The notes under the pieces are model-generated. The model saw only the letters and a program-made list of their open reading frames with translations, was not told where the DNA came from and did not search any database. A stretch of DNA of 64,000 bases from Microbulbifer agarilyticus (GTDB taxonomy: Bacteria > Pseudomonadota > Gammaproteobacteria > Pseudomonadales > Cellvibrionaceae): the NCBI RefSeq assembly GCF_019800665.1, contig NZ_JAHVKO010000004.1, positions 558,001 through 622,000 of the forward strand, read 5' to 3'. This document shows positions 9,090-17,548 of the stretch, piece by piece. The translations under genes were made by a program, and so were the position numbers. The first letter of the stretch is position 1. Each line of letters begins with the position of its first letter.

Positions 9090-9108
9090 GGCATAATATA
9101 TGACAATA
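9090..9108. promoter_or_regulatory. Candidate operator upstream of the DJ-1/sulfatase operon
   Basis: GGCATAATATATGACAATA matches 16 of 19 bases of the site at 2846-2864 and lies at nearly the same distance (26 versus 31 bp) from the start codon of a minus-strand operon. On the minus strand it reads TATTGTCATATATTATGCC, giving TTGTCA as a possible -35. The palindrome is weaker than at 2845. Confidence 0.5.
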
Positions 9109-9193
9109 TTTATTCAAGGAAAAGGATTGCTGGGCTCGCTCGCGCATCTGGGGTGAGTAATCGCCTTTGCAGGGCGATACCCGGTGTGGCATG

Positions 9194-10084
9194 TCAGGCG
9201 TTCAGGGTGTCGACAATCAACTCCCGCAGCCACTGGTGCGCCGGGTCCTGCTCGGCGTTCTTGTGCCAGAGCAAACAGGATTCGATTTTCGGCACCGGGA
9301 ATGGCAGGTCAAAGCAGTCCACGTTGTAGCGGCTGGCAAAGCTGCTGGGGGCGCTAAGGGCCAGGTTGGAAGTTTCCACGATCATCGGCGCGATGCGGTA
9401 GTGCTGGGCGCGCAGGGTAATCTTGCGGCGACGGCCGAGTTTGTTCAGTTGCAGGTCCACCAGCCCCGGGCCGGAGCGGCGGCTGGAAATGTGGATATGT
9501 TGCAGGGCCAGGTAGTCGTCCAGCGTCAGGTTGTTGCTTACCTGGGGATGGTTGCGACGCAGCATACACACGAAGTGGTCCTTGCCCAGCGGGTGCTGCT
9601 GCAACTGGGTGTTACCCATGATGGGCACGTCGATGGCGAAGTCCAGGCTGTGGCTGGCGAGCTCCCGCTCCAGCTGCTCCCGCGGCACGTTGTAGGACTC
9701 CACCTGCATATTGGGGGCTGCTTGCTGCAATCGTTCTACTAAGGCCGGTAAAAGCATGGTCTCGGTGAGATCGTTCATGCTGAGGCGGATCGTCTTCTCT
9801 GCGCTGGTCGGGTCGAAGGTCACATTGGAGGTGGCACTCTGGTGCAGCTGCTGCAGCCCGCTCTTCACCTGCGCGATGATCGTCTCGGTAAATACCGTGG
9901 GCTGCATGCCCTGCGGCGTGCGCACGAACAGTTCGTCACCGAGTGCGTCGCGCGCGCGGCTCAGCGCATTACTCACCGCCGGCTGGGTGAGGTGCAGCTG
10001 TTCCGCGGCGCGGGTCAGGTTGCGCTCGCGGTAGATGGTGTCGATCACTACGAACAGATTGAGGTCGATGCGGTGGGGGTGCAT
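9194..10084 (-). CDS. LysR family transcriptional regulator
   Basis: A 296-residue protein beginning RIDLNLFVVIDTIYRERNLT. The winged helix-turn-helix RAAEQLHLTQPAVSNALSR lies at about residues 25-43, followed by a LysR substrate-binding domain. The N-terminal form (DLNLF..V..T) is that of the NodD/LeuO-like subgroup that includes many regulators of aromatic or acid catabolism. It lies divergent from the phosphatase-ACAD-kinase operon, and a 7-bp inverted repeat with an 11-bp spacer sits 38 bp upstream of its start. LysR proteins typically repress themselves and activate the divergent operon with an effector, so the operon at 10236 is the likely target. The effector is unknown. Confidence 0.9.
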   Translation of the reverse strand: MHPHRIDLNLFVVIDTIYRERNLTRAAEQLHLTQPAVSNALSRARDALGDELFVRTPQGMQPTVFTETIIAQVKSGLQQLHQSATSNVTFDPTSAEKTIRLSMNDLTETMLLPALVERLQQAAPNMQVESYNVPREQLERELASHSLDFAIDVPIMGNTQLQQHPLGKDHFVCMLRRNHPQVSNNLTLDDYLALQHIHISSRRSGPGLVDLQLNKLGRRRKITLRAQHYRIAPMIVETSNLALSAPSSFASRYNVDCFDLPFPVPKIESCLLWHKNAEQDPAHQWLRELIVDTLNA

Positions 10085-10122
10085 GTCTTTTTATATGTGC
10101 GCTGGTTTTTAATATTCTTCCT

Positions 10123-10147
10123 ATAAGCCTAGTGAATGTTGGCTTAT
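10123..10147. promoter_or_regulatory. LysR-type inverted repeat between lysR and the ACAD operon
   Basis: ATAAGCC (10123-10129) and GGCTTAT (10141-10147) form a perfect inverted repeat with an 11-base spacer, the geometry usual for LysR recognition sites. It lies in the 151-bp divergent gap, 38 bp from the lysR start and 88 bp from the phosphatase start. Confidence 0.65.
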
Positions 10148-10235
10148 CAGAACAATTGATTTTAATGATTAAAAGCCCTGCGCTACATTGCGTCAATGGC
10201 ATTGATTAGTTGATTGAGGGCGACTGGAGGTTCCG

Positions 10236-10931
10236 GTGGCAGAATTTTTTACCGTTCGACATGGGCAGGCGTCGCTGGGTAGCGACAACTATGACCAGTT
10301 ATCTCCGCTGGGAGAGCAACAATCCCGCTGGCTTGGCGAGCATTTTCACCGCCAGGGCACCCGTTTCGACCGCATTCTGTGTGGCGATCTATTGCGCCAC
10401 CGGCAGACCGCCGAGGGTATCTGCGCCGGCATGCAGGGCGGGCCGGGTGAGGGTCAGCAGGCACCGGCGCTGGAATGCTTTCCGGAGCTGAACGAGTTTG
10501 AATTCAAGCAGGTGATGGGAGCATATCTGCGTGAACATCCACAGCGGCGCCCGCAGGACGGTGCCGACGCCCGTGTCTTTTTCCGGGTGTTGAGAGACGC
10601 GATGCACGCTTGGATCGATGGTGAGATCCAGGTTGAGGAGAGCTGGGCCGGGTTTGAGCAGCGCGTACAACGGGGCCTGGATATTATCGCCGAGGGCAAT
10701 GGCCGCACGCTGGTGGTCAGCTCCGGCGGCACTATTTCTATGCTCACCCGGCTGGTGTTAAGTGCACCCTCGCAAACCGTGGTGCAGCTCAATATGCAGA
10801 CCCGCAACACTTCCCTCAGCCGCTTTTTCTTTCAGGCACAACGCGGCCGCGATTCGGTCAGCCTGCACTCTTTTAACCACACACCGCACCTGGAGCACCC
10901 CGAGCGCCAGGACGCCATAACTTACGCATAA
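10236..10931 (+). CDS. Histidine phosphatase (phosphoglycerate mutase-like) family protein
   Basis: A 231-residue protein starting at GTG 10236, preceded by GGAGG at 10226-10230. The N-terminal FFTVRHGQ carries the catalytic RHG (residues 8-10; His9 is the phosphoacceptor). A second conserved region, [11 protein letters not shown] near residue 160, lies where other members carry their second histidine, but the histidine seems replaced here by serine (SSGG instead of S-H-G), a possible loss or change of function. It is the first gene of an operon with the acyl-CoA dehydrogenase (16-bp gap) and the APH-type kinase. It may act on a phosphorylated intermediate of that pathway, but this is not shown by the sequence. 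Confidence 0.8.
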   Translation: MAEFFTVRHGQASLGSDNYDQLSPLGEQQSRWLGEHFHRQGTRFDRILCGDLLRHRQTAEGICAGMQGGPGEGQQAPALECFPELNEFEFKQVMGAYLREHPQRRPQDGADARVFFRVLRDAMHAWIDGEIQVEESWAGFEQRVQRGLDIIAEGNGRTLVVSSGGTISMLTRLVLSAPSQTVVQLNMQTRNTSLSRFFFQAQRGRDSVSLHSFNHTPHLEHPERQDAITYA

Positions 10932-10947
10932 AACGAGGCGATGCACC

Positions 10948-12153
10948 ATGGATTTTGATTACACAGACAAGGTAAAAGGACTGCAGGCACGTGTGCAGCA
11001 GTTTATGGAGGAACACATTTACCCGGCGGAAGCGCTATATGAAGAGCAGCTCCAGCAAAACCGCTGGGACACGCCTCCGGTAATGGAAGAGCTGAAGAAG
11101 AAAGCCAAGGCCGCGGAGTTGTGGAATCTTTTTTTACCGGAGTCTGAACACGGTGCGGGCCTGACCAATCTGGAATATGCGCCACTCGCAGAAATAATGG
11201 GGCGCTCGCTGATCGCCTCTGAAGTGTTTAACTGCAGTGCACCGGATACCGGCAACATGGAAGTGCTGGCGCGCTACGGTAGCGAAGAGCATAAAGCCCA
11301 GTGGCTGACGCCACTGCTAAACGGCGAAATTCGTTCGGCATTTGCTATGACCGAACCCAAAGTGGCCTCCAGTGATGCCACGAATATCGAAACTTCCATT
11401 CTGCGCGATGGCGACGACTACGTTATTAATGGCCACAAATTTTATATCAGCGGTGCCTCCAATAAGCACTGCAAAATCCTGATCGTGATGGGCAAAACCG
11501 ACGCGGACAATCCGGATCGTCACCGTCAGCAATCCATGATTCTGGTACCCATGGATACCCCCGGGGTGGAAGTGGTACGCCCCATGCAGGTGCTCGGTTT
11601 TGACGATGCGCCAGAAGGCCACGCGGAAATTAAATTCAACAATGTGCGGGTGCCGGCGTCCAACATACTGTTGGGTGAAGGTCGCGGTTTTGAAATTGCC
11701 CAGGGGCGCCTGGGGCCGGGTCGAATTCACCACTGTATGCGCCTGATCGGTCTGGCGCAGCGCGCGCTGGAGGCGATGGCCAAGCGGGCGAGCGAGCGCG
11801 AGGTGTTCGGTCGCGCCATGGCGCGCCACGGTGGTGTGCGCGAGGTGTTGGCAAAGAGCCATTGTGAAATTGAGCAGGCGCGCCTGCTGACCCTGAAAGC
11901 TGCCGAGCGTATGGACAAGGTGGGTAACAAGGGGGCAAAGGACTTGATCGCGATGATCAAAATCGTTGCCCCGCAAATGGCCTGCAATGTGCTCGACCGC
12001 GCGATTCAGATCCACGGTGCCGCCGGCCTCGGGCAAGACTTCTTCCTTGCGCGGGGTTATTCCTACGCACGGGTTATCCGTCTCGCGGATGGTCCGGACG
12101 AGGTGCATATGATGCAGTTGGGGCGTGGCATTGCCGCCGCCTATAGCCAGTAA
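10948..12153 (+). CDS. Acyl-CoA dehydrogenase, ACAD10/11-like
   Basis: A 401-residue flavoprotein of the acyl-CoA dehydrogenase family: helical N-domain (1-125), the beta-domain with [15 protein letters not shown] and the FAD-stacking segment [16 protein letters not shown], and a C-terminal helical domain with [14 protein letters not shown]. The C-terminal [20 protein letters not shown] is characteristic of the group related to ACAD10/11 and to LvaC. Next to an APH-type kinase this pair corresponds to the two halves of mammalian ACAD11, where the kinase phosphorylates a 4-hydroxyacyl-CoA and the dehydrogenase-like half removes the phosphate. The same pairing works in Pseudomonas putida levulinate catabolism. 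The family is certain; the 4-hydroxyacyl-CoA substrate is inferred from the pairing. Confidence 0.88.
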   Translation: MDFDYTDKVKGLQARVQQFMEEHIYPAEALYEEQLQQNRWDTPPVMEELKKKAKAAELWNLFLPESEHGAGLTNLEYAPLAEIMGRSLIASEVFNCSAPDTGNMEVLARYGSEEHKAQWLTPLLNGEIRSAFAMTEPKVASSDATNIETSILRDGDDYVINGHKFYISGASNKHCKILIVMGKTDADNPDRHRQQSMILVPMDTPGVEVVRPMQVLGFDDAPEGHAEIKFNNVRVPASNILLGEGRGFEIAQGRLGPGRIHHCMRLIGLAQRALEAMAKRASEREVFGRAMARHGGVREVLAKSHCEIEQARLLTLKAAERMDKVGNKGAKDLIAMIKIVAPQMACNVLDRAIQIHGAAGLGQDFFLARGYSYARVIRLADGPDEVHMMQLGRGIAAAYSQ

Positions 12154-12168
12154 TTGGGAGGGGATGTT

Positions 12169-13212
12169 GTGAGTGAAATGAAACAAGCCGTTGATCAACT
12201 GGACGAAGCGCTGCTGGCAGAGTATCTCGCCGAACATATTGATGGCTTCAGCGGGCCGGTAACCGCGAGCAAATTTTCCGGTGGCCAGTCGAACCCGACG
12301 TTCAAACTGGAAACACCGGAACGGACCTACGTACTGCGCCGCCAGCCCCCGGGCAAACTGCTGAAAAGCGCCCACGCGGTAGACCGTGAATATCGGGTAA
12401 TTAAGGCGCTGGCAAACACCGCCGTACCGGTGCCAGAAGTTTTCCACCTGTGCGAAGACCGCGATGTGATCGGCTCCATGTTCTATGTGATGTCGCACAT
12501 GGAGGGGCGCATTTTCTGGGATGCCCAGTTACAGGAAGTGGATAATACTGCGCGCACCGCAATGTACCGGGAAATGAACCGGGTGCTGGCAGAACTGCAC
12601 AGTGTGGATGTTGCAGCTGCGGGTCTCGCCGATTATGGCAAACCCGGTAATTACTTCGCGCGCCAGTACGACCGCTGGTGCAGCCAGTATCGTGCATCTG
12701 AGATCAATAAAATCGAAGCCATGGAAAAGCTCATCGGCTGGCTCGGCGAGGCGCAGCCGGCGGATGATGGCCGCGTGTCCCTGGTGCACGGGGATTTCCG
12801 TCTCGACAATATGGTATTCGCCCCACAGGAGCCGAAAGTCATTGCGGTGCTGGACTGGGAGCTATCCACACTCGGCCACCCGTTTGCCGACCTTGCCTAC
12901 CAGTGCATGCAGCTGCGCATGCCCGGTGGTACCGGAACCATCTCCGGCCTGATGGGGGTGGATCGCGCGGCGCTGGGTATCCCAGAAGAGCAGGAGTATG
13001 TGGCGATGTACTGCGAGCGCATGGGTATCGAGCGCATCGAGCACTGGACCTATTATCTGGCGTTCAGCTTTTTCCGTTTGGCGGCGATTGCGCAGGGCGT
13101 GGCGAAGCGCGCGCAGAGTGGCAATGCTTCCAGCAAGGAGGCGGCAAAGGTGGGTGCCTTTGTGGAGCCGTTGGCAATGCTGGCGCTGGATATTATTCAG
13201 AAGGAAGGCTAG
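12169..13212 (+). CDS. APH-type phosphotransferase, ACAD10/11 kinase or LvaA-like
   Basis: A protein of 347 residues from GTG 12169, preceded by GGGAGGGG at 12156-12163 just after the dehydrogenase stop codon; ATG 12178 is an alternative start. It has the aminoglycoside phosphotransferase/choline kinase fold: FSGGQSNPTFKLE as the nucleotide loop, YVLRRQPPGKLL with the ATP-binding lysine region, the catalytic loop HGDFRLDN (His207 to Asn214) and the metal-binding DWE (Asp229). Not an antibiotic resistance gene: this subgroup is regularly coupled to acyl-CoA dehydrogenases and in LvaA and ACAD10/11 phosphorylates hydroxyacyl-CoA. It is the last gene of the operon and is followed by a strong terminator. 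Confidence 0.88.
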   Translation: MSEMKQAVDQLDEALLAEYLAEHIDGFSGPVTASKFSGGQSNPTFKLETPERTYVLRRQPPGKLLKSAHAVDREYRVIKALANTAVPVPEVFHLCEDRDVIGSMFYVMSHMEGRIFWDAQLQEVDNTARTAMYREMNRVLAELHSVDVAAAGLADYGKPGNYFARQYDRWCSQYRASEINKIEAMEKLIGWLGEAQPADDGRVSLVHGDFRLDNMVFAPQEPKVIAVLDWELSTLGHPFADLAYQCMQLRMPGGTGTISGLMGVDRAALGIPEEQEYVAMYCERMGIERIEHWTYYLAFSFFRLAAIAQGVAKRAQSGNASSKEAAKVGAFVEPLAMLALDIIQKEG

Positions 13213-13265
13213 GCAAGGAAGTTAGTAAAGGCAATTAGTTAAGGAAGCCTGCAAAAACGGTTAAT

Positions 13266-13294
13266 AAAAAACGGGGCTCTAGGCCCCGTTTTTT
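13266..13294. terminator. Bidirectional rho-independent terminator
   Basis: ACGGGGC (13271-13277) / GCCCCGT (13283-13289) with a 5-base loop, flanked by A-run and T-run. It serves the kinase gene on plus and asmA on minus. Confidence 0.92.
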
Positions 13295-13317
13295 ATGTTT
13301 ACCGTCTACTTGGTATT

Positions 13318-15453
13318 TTAGTCGCCGCGATTAAACAGACCCTTGAAACGGTCTTTCAGTTTGTCGCGCAGCTTTTCGGATTTCTCCTCCAGCTGGTCGC
13401 CGTACTTCTTCTGCGCCTTGTATTTCAATTCTTCACGAATCAGGTCATCCAGGCGGCGGCTGTCCGGTTTGCAGGTGGTGGCGCCGGCCTCGGAAAACTT
13501 CGCCTTGCAGCGCAGTGGTAGTGGGCGGTTGCGCCAGCGCGAATTCTGCACGGAACAGCCATTGCCGGAAGTTCGCTCGCCAACCAGTGCCAGGCCCAGG
13601 GCAAAATCAAAATTCTGCTGTTGCAGATTAATGGTGCCATCACCGCTTAGTGCGATGTTCTCAATCCCTGCATTGATACCATCTACCTTGGCTACATCAC
13701 CATTTAAATTCACGCTGGCACGCAGGTCCTGCATGCGGGTCTGTGCGGGCCATTCGCGCTCCGGCATCGGCGTTTTCTCTGCGTAGCTCACCAGCTGGCA
13801 CATGCCCTTCTCCAGATTGAACGGGGCCAGTGCCAGTTCCTGCGAGTTGAGCTGAACCGCAGCGCGCAGGTTCTTTTGCAGGGCCTGAGTGTCTGCGCCG
13901 GAGGTCTGGCCTACCCAGGTGAGGTCGGTTTTGCCGGACAGGGTGACTTTGTTCTGGTCGGCGGCCTGGGGCTCATCGCTGGCGAACAGGGCTTCCTGCA
14001 CCTTGGAAATCTCCACCCCGCTCAGACCGCCGCTCAGTTCGCCGCGCGCGGAATTGCCGCGGGCATTGAATACGCCGGTGCTGTTCAGGGTGCCGCCGTA
14101 TACACCGGCCGCCAGTTTGTTCAGTTGGTAGAGGCCGTTTTGCACATTGATGGCGAGCTCGGGTTTATCGATATCGAAATCTAGTGCGTGAAGTTTGTCG
14201 AGTGTCAGATCCAGCTTAGCATTGAAGCCGCGCATGGCCTCCAGTGGCATTGGTACCGGCTTGGCTGCGGCAATATCCGCGCTGAGTTCGTCCTGTTCTG
14301 GCGTGGCAACTGGTGGTGGCAGGTAGTCATCTACATTCAGCTCGCCGCCTTTGAGGCTCAGTGACACACTGGGTACGCCCTTGGCTCCGTTTGCCCCTTT
14401 GCTGTTATCAAGAGCGGCCTGGTAGCTGGCGCTGCCGGTAAAGGTATGTTCGTCGAGCACCAGTTCCAGCGGCTGCATATTCATTTGGCGGTCGCTACCG
14501 GTTACGTCGGTATCGATTTTCAGTTTTTGCAGCGCGCTGGTGCTTTGTGGCTTGTAGCTACTGCCCACGGCAGCAAGCCAGCCGGAGACAGGCTCTACAT
14601 CCACTTTCAGGTTCAACTGGATCTGCCAGGGTGCGTCGGCTTTGGCTCGGCGCACGTTACCGCGCAGGTACACTTCCGCACTGGCATCGCCGCCGCTGGT
14701 GAGCTTGATGGTAGCCGGCTGCAGGCGCAGGCCGTTCAGCCCTTCGTCGATGGCGAGGCTGCTGTGAATATTCAGATCCACCGGCTGCGGAAAATCGCTG
14801 CCGGCAAGTTTTGCGCGCACTTGCACATCGCCGGGCTTGCCGCCGGGCACCAGGTTGTCGGCGCTAACATTCAATTCACTGATCGAGTATTCGCTGCCAT
14901 TTTGTTTATCGGTGTAGCGCAGTACCCCATCTTCCAGGCGCAGCTCTTGCAGGGCGAGCTCCAGTCCGGCGCTGGGTACGGCTTCCTGCTGGGGAATATC
15001 CAGGGTGGGCGGCGTTTCGTGCTGCTGCTTGGCATCCTGCTGCGCTTTCGCCTCCATGGCCTCGGTGATCAGTTCCCAGTTGCCCTTGCCGTTCTGGTCC
15101 ACGGTGAGAGCGACTTGCGGAGCCAGTAATACAATTTCCTGAGCTTCGATACGCTTGTTGAGTAGCGGCATCAGTCCTACGCCAACGGCGACCTTGTCCG
15201 CCTGCAGCAGGGATTCACTGGGCAGTGCCAGTGGCGCGACTTTCACCCCTTCCAGCTTGAGTGCAATATTCGGCCACAATTGCCAGCCGATATCGCCGTC
15301 CAGCGTCAGCGAAACCCCCTGATCGGCTGCCAGCTGCACAATCTTGGGTTTGTACTGGTTGGCATCGAGGCCAGAGAGGAACCAGGCGACAGCACCGGCA
15401 AACAGTGCAAAGAGAACAACGAGGGTGATAAGTCCGCGTTTGATCCAGGCCAT
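13318..15453 (-). CDS. AsmA family protein
   Basis: A protein of 711 residues from ATG 15453 (MAWIKRGLITLVVLFALF). One N-terminal membrane helix is followed by a long periplasmic part. The opening DANQYKPKIVQLAADQGVS and LDGDIGWQLWPNIALKLEGV is the AsmA N-terminal signature, and the C-terminal region has the repeating beta strands of the family. AsmA-like proteins are now seen as bridge-like lipid carriers between inner and outer membrane, and asmA mutants affect outer-membrane lipid balance. The gene stands alone: its neighbours face away or are separated by a terminator. The C-terminus is lysine-rich (KYGDQLEEKSEKLRDKLKDR). The family call is firm; the exact paralogue is not. Confidence 0.85.
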   Translation of the reverse strand: MAWIKRGLITLVVLFALFAGAVAWFLSGLDANQYKPKIVQLAADQGVSLTLDGDIGWQLWPNIALKLEGVKVAPLALPSESLLQADKVAVGVGLMPLLNKRIEAQEIVLLAPQVALTVDQNGKGNWELITEAMEAKAQQDAKQQHETPPTLDIPQQEAVPSAGLELALQELRLEDGVLRYTDKQNGSEYSISELNVSADNLVPGGKPGDVQVRAKLAGSDFPQPVDLNIHSSLAIDEGLNGLRLQPATIKLTSGGDASAEVYLRGNVRRAKADAPWQIQLNLKVDVEPVSGWLAAVGSSYKPQSTSALQKLKIDTDVTGSDRQMNMQPLELVLDEHTFTGSASYQAALDNSKGANGAKGVPSVSLSLKGGELNVDDYLPPPVATPEQDELSADIAAAKPVPMPLEAMRGFNAKLDLTLDKLHALDFDIDKPELAINVQNGLYQLNKLAAGVYGGTLNSTGVFNARGNSARGELSGGLSGVEISKVQEALFASDEPQAADQNKVTLSGKTDLTWVGQTSGADTQALQKNLRAAVQLNSQELALAPFNLEKGMCQLVSYAEKTPMPEREWPAQTRMQDLRASVNLNGDVAKVDGINAGIENIALSGDGTINLQQQNFDFALGLALVGERTSGNGCSVQNSRWRNRPLPLRCKAKFSEAGATTCKPDSRRLDDLIREELKYKAQKKYGDQLEEKSEKLRDKLKDRFKGLFNRGD

Positions 15454-15607
15454 ACAGGGCGCATCCTTAATACTGAGAAAGGCGGGAAAGCGGCGCCTGC
15501 CAGGCAAAATTAGCAGGCGCCATGGATGCGACTATTGAAGCAGTTGCCGGTCAGAAATGAAACCGGCGGGGAGAAAAAGCGTGAGCGCCTCCCGTGGTGC
15601 TCATTCG

Positions 15608-16768
15608 TTAATGCTCTACGTTACGCCCGGCACGCATCACCAGCTCGGAGACCGCGGAGTGCATGCGGATAAAAATTCCGCGAATCAGCGCGGCGGTGAT
15701 GTTGACGCTCTCACTCACCGTGATGCCAATCAGTTTGCCGAGGCGTACCAGCAGGCGAGTAACCCAGTAAGAGACTTTCTTGCCAAAGTCGTAGGCCTTT
15801 TTCAGGAAGATCGCCATCTGGTCGAGCAGGGTAAAGGTGGTGCCACCGCCCACTACCAGTGCGATACCGGTAAGCTCTACCACTTTCTTCAATACCCACA
15901 TAACCGCTTCAGCGGCTACCCATGCCGTATTCAGGGTGAGCGACAGCGGCCCATCGGATTTCAGCCAGCTTTCAATACTACGGGTAATGGGCGCGGGTGG
16001 GCGTTTCTTGCGTACCAGTTCCCAACTGTGCTTTACCTCCGAGCCGGATAGGGAGCCAATGTAGTTTTCCATCTTGTGATATTCAATGGGATTGAGTGCC
16101 ACGCTGGAATTCAGCAATAGATCGCCAAGTCCACCATTGGGTACATGGATAAATGGCCAGGTTGGCACCATGGGTACCGGATCGGTGCGGTGGTATACCC
16201 GAAAAATATTTTTCTCTCCCAGGCGACGCAGTGCGCCCTCTGAAAAAAGGCTCAGGCCTACACGTGGACTGCCAAAAGTGTACAGGTTTACCGCGCAGCC
16301 ACTTTTTGCTTTCAGGTAGTCGGCAGCCAGGGTCGCAAGTGCGCCGCCAAGGCTGTGGCCGACACAGTGGACTGTGTGGATATCCGGGGGCAGGTTTGCG
16401 AGAAACTGATCGAGCTCCGGCAAGAATGATTGAAAGGCGTAATAGAAGCCCTGATGGACGAATCCTCCGGTATTGAATTGTTTCAGGCCTGCGTTCAGGT
16501 CGGTAAGCCCGTCGTATCCGTTGGAGGTCCCCTTTAACGCAATCAGCGCCTCACCCTTGCGCTGCTTGATCCCGGTGGCCGCCAGCCCCAGCGACTGTTC
16601 TTTTTTTAGAAGGATGAATGCGCCAGTCTTGCCCTGCAGATTGGCGTCATCTTTGAATGCGAACTGATCTGCATACAGATCGAAAAATAATTTCCGTGTA
16701 TTCTGGTTTGTAATCAGATAGATATCATTCGCAATGTTTGCGCTGAGTTCCGGGGTTAGCTGAGCCAT
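15608..16768 (-). CDS. Class 3 lipase family protein
   Basis: A protein of 386 residues from ATG 16768 (MAQLTPELSANIANDIY), preceded by an AAGGA motif. The lipase class 3 nucleophile elbow GHSLGG is at 137-142 (Ser139). YHRTDPVPMVP supplies the catalytic aspartate near residue 200, and EYHKME the histidine near 250. There is no signal peptide. The last 110 residues are rich in hydrophobic stretches (VMWVLKKVVELTGIALVVGG, then further helices), unusual for a plain lipase and suggestive of membrane insertion. It lies 25 bp after a gene for a small secreted protein. Such lipase/periplasmic-partner pairs are typical of type VI secretion effector and immunity modules, but no VgrG, PAAR or Hcp is nearby, so this is a hypothesis. 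Confidence 0.82.
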   Translation of the reverse strand: MAQLTPELSANIANDIYLITNQNTRKLFFDLYADQFAFKDDANLQGKTGAFILLKKEQSLGLAATGIKQRKGEALIALKGTSNGYDGLTDLNAGLKQFNTGGFVHQGFYYAFQSFLPELDQFLANLPPDIHTVHCVGHSLGGALATLAADYLKAKSGCAVNLYTFGSPRVGLSLFSEGALRRLGEKNIFRVYHRTDPVPMVPTWPFIHVPNGGLGDLLLNSSVALNPIEYHKMENYIGSLSGSEVKHSWELVRKKRPPAPITRSIESWLKSDGPLSLTLNTAWVAAEAVMWVLKKVVELTGIALVVGGGTTFTLLDQMAIFLKKAYDFGKKVSYWVTRLLVRLGKLIGITVSESVNITAALIRGIFIRMHSAVSELVMRAGRNVEH

Positions 16769-16793
16769 GTGAAATCCTTTTCGACATAAATTG

Positions 16794-17276
16794 TTAGCTT
16801 TCTTGTGGCAAGGTGCAGCGTGTGCCAAGAATGGACCCGAAGGCTCTCGTCGTTATGGACTCGCTGGTAAGTTCGCAGGAAAGTTTTAGGGGCTCACCAC
16901 CCATTTCGCTATTGAGTTCGGTTTTGCGCTTGGCGTAATTCCAGATTTCGTATTCCTTCCCTTCATATTGCACGGTCAGAAACTGTGCCGAGACAAACTC
17001 CATCGGGAAAAACTTGAGGTAGTAATTTTCAAATTCTGCCGGAAGTGTGACCTGTCCATTACCGTCGGCGGTGAATTCATCCACATGCTCTTTACGCCAT
17101 TCGATTGTGCGAGTGATTTTCGCCCCGGTTGCAGGCTTTCCATCGAAAAACAGCGAGATTTGCATCTCGGAGAAGGTGCAGGCTTTGAGTGGGTTCAGAT
17201 TCGACATGGCAGCTCCGGGCCAGGGTAGGGCAAGAATGATCAGTACCACCGTGAAAATGATAATAACTTTTTGCAC
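16794..17276 (-). CDS. Secreted protein with single beta-sandwich domain, possibly DUF6795
   Basis: A 160-residue protein. MQKVIIIFTVVLIILALPWPG is a signal peptide ending near AAM, so the mature part is periplasmic. MQISLFFDGKPATGAKITRTIEW resembles the start of DUF6795-type carboxypeptidase-regulatory-like domains, where a backbone of NGKP..GA..R..W precedes a GxVTLP strand (here GNGQVTLPAEF). I am not certain of the family number. Two cysteines remain in the C-terminal part (SCELTS, GTRCTLP) and could form a disulfide. It precedes the class 3 lipase by 25 bp in the same operon. An immunity or chaperone role for the lipase is inferred only from order and location. Confidence 0.65.
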   Translation of the reverse strand: MQKVIIIFTVVLIILALPWPGAAMSNLNPLKACTFSEMQISLFFDGKPATGAKITRTIEWRKEHVDEFTADGNGQVTLPAEFENYYLKFFPMEFVSAQFLTVQYEGKEYEIWNYAKRKTELNSEMGGEPLKLSCELTSESITTRAFGSILGTRCTLPQES

Positions 17277-17460
17277 TGATTGTTCGTCCGTGATGTTTTG
17301 TTAGAGCGAACAATTTAAAGCGGAAAAATTTGCTTGTCGAGAGCGGGATTGAAAACGGTTTTAACTGGTACTTACGTGCGGCAAAAAACGAATTTTCCTG
17401 GCTGTGTTGCGCGGCTTGAACGTTGCAAGTGGTACGCGTTTGGTATTCGAATCTCCATAG

Positions 17461-17495
17461 AAAATGCCCGGCAGGTTTCCCTGCCGGGCATTTTT
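17461..17495. terminator. Rho-independent terminator of the ZnuD-like receptor gene
   Basis: TGCCCGGCAG (17465-17474) / CTGCCGGGCA (17481-17490), 6-base loop, A-run and T-run on the two sides. It lies 54 bp beyond the receptor stop codon on the minus strand. The rest of the 272-bp gap (17277-17548) shows no gene. Confidence 0.9.
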
Positions 17496-17548
17496 CATCG
17501 TGCTACGGTTGCGGCGTATGCCGCGGTCCTGAGCTGAGAACTTACAAC

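Noticed and set aside
12169-13212. Aminoglycoside resistance gene
   Set aside because: The kinase fold is shared, but the coupling to an acyl-CoA dehydrogenase and the N-terminal sequence put it in the ACAD10/11-LvaA group.
16794-17276. Type VI secretion locus around the lipase
   Set aside because: No VgrG, Hcp, PAAR or sheath gene is in the window; only the pair itself supports the idea, so it is kept as a hypothesis.
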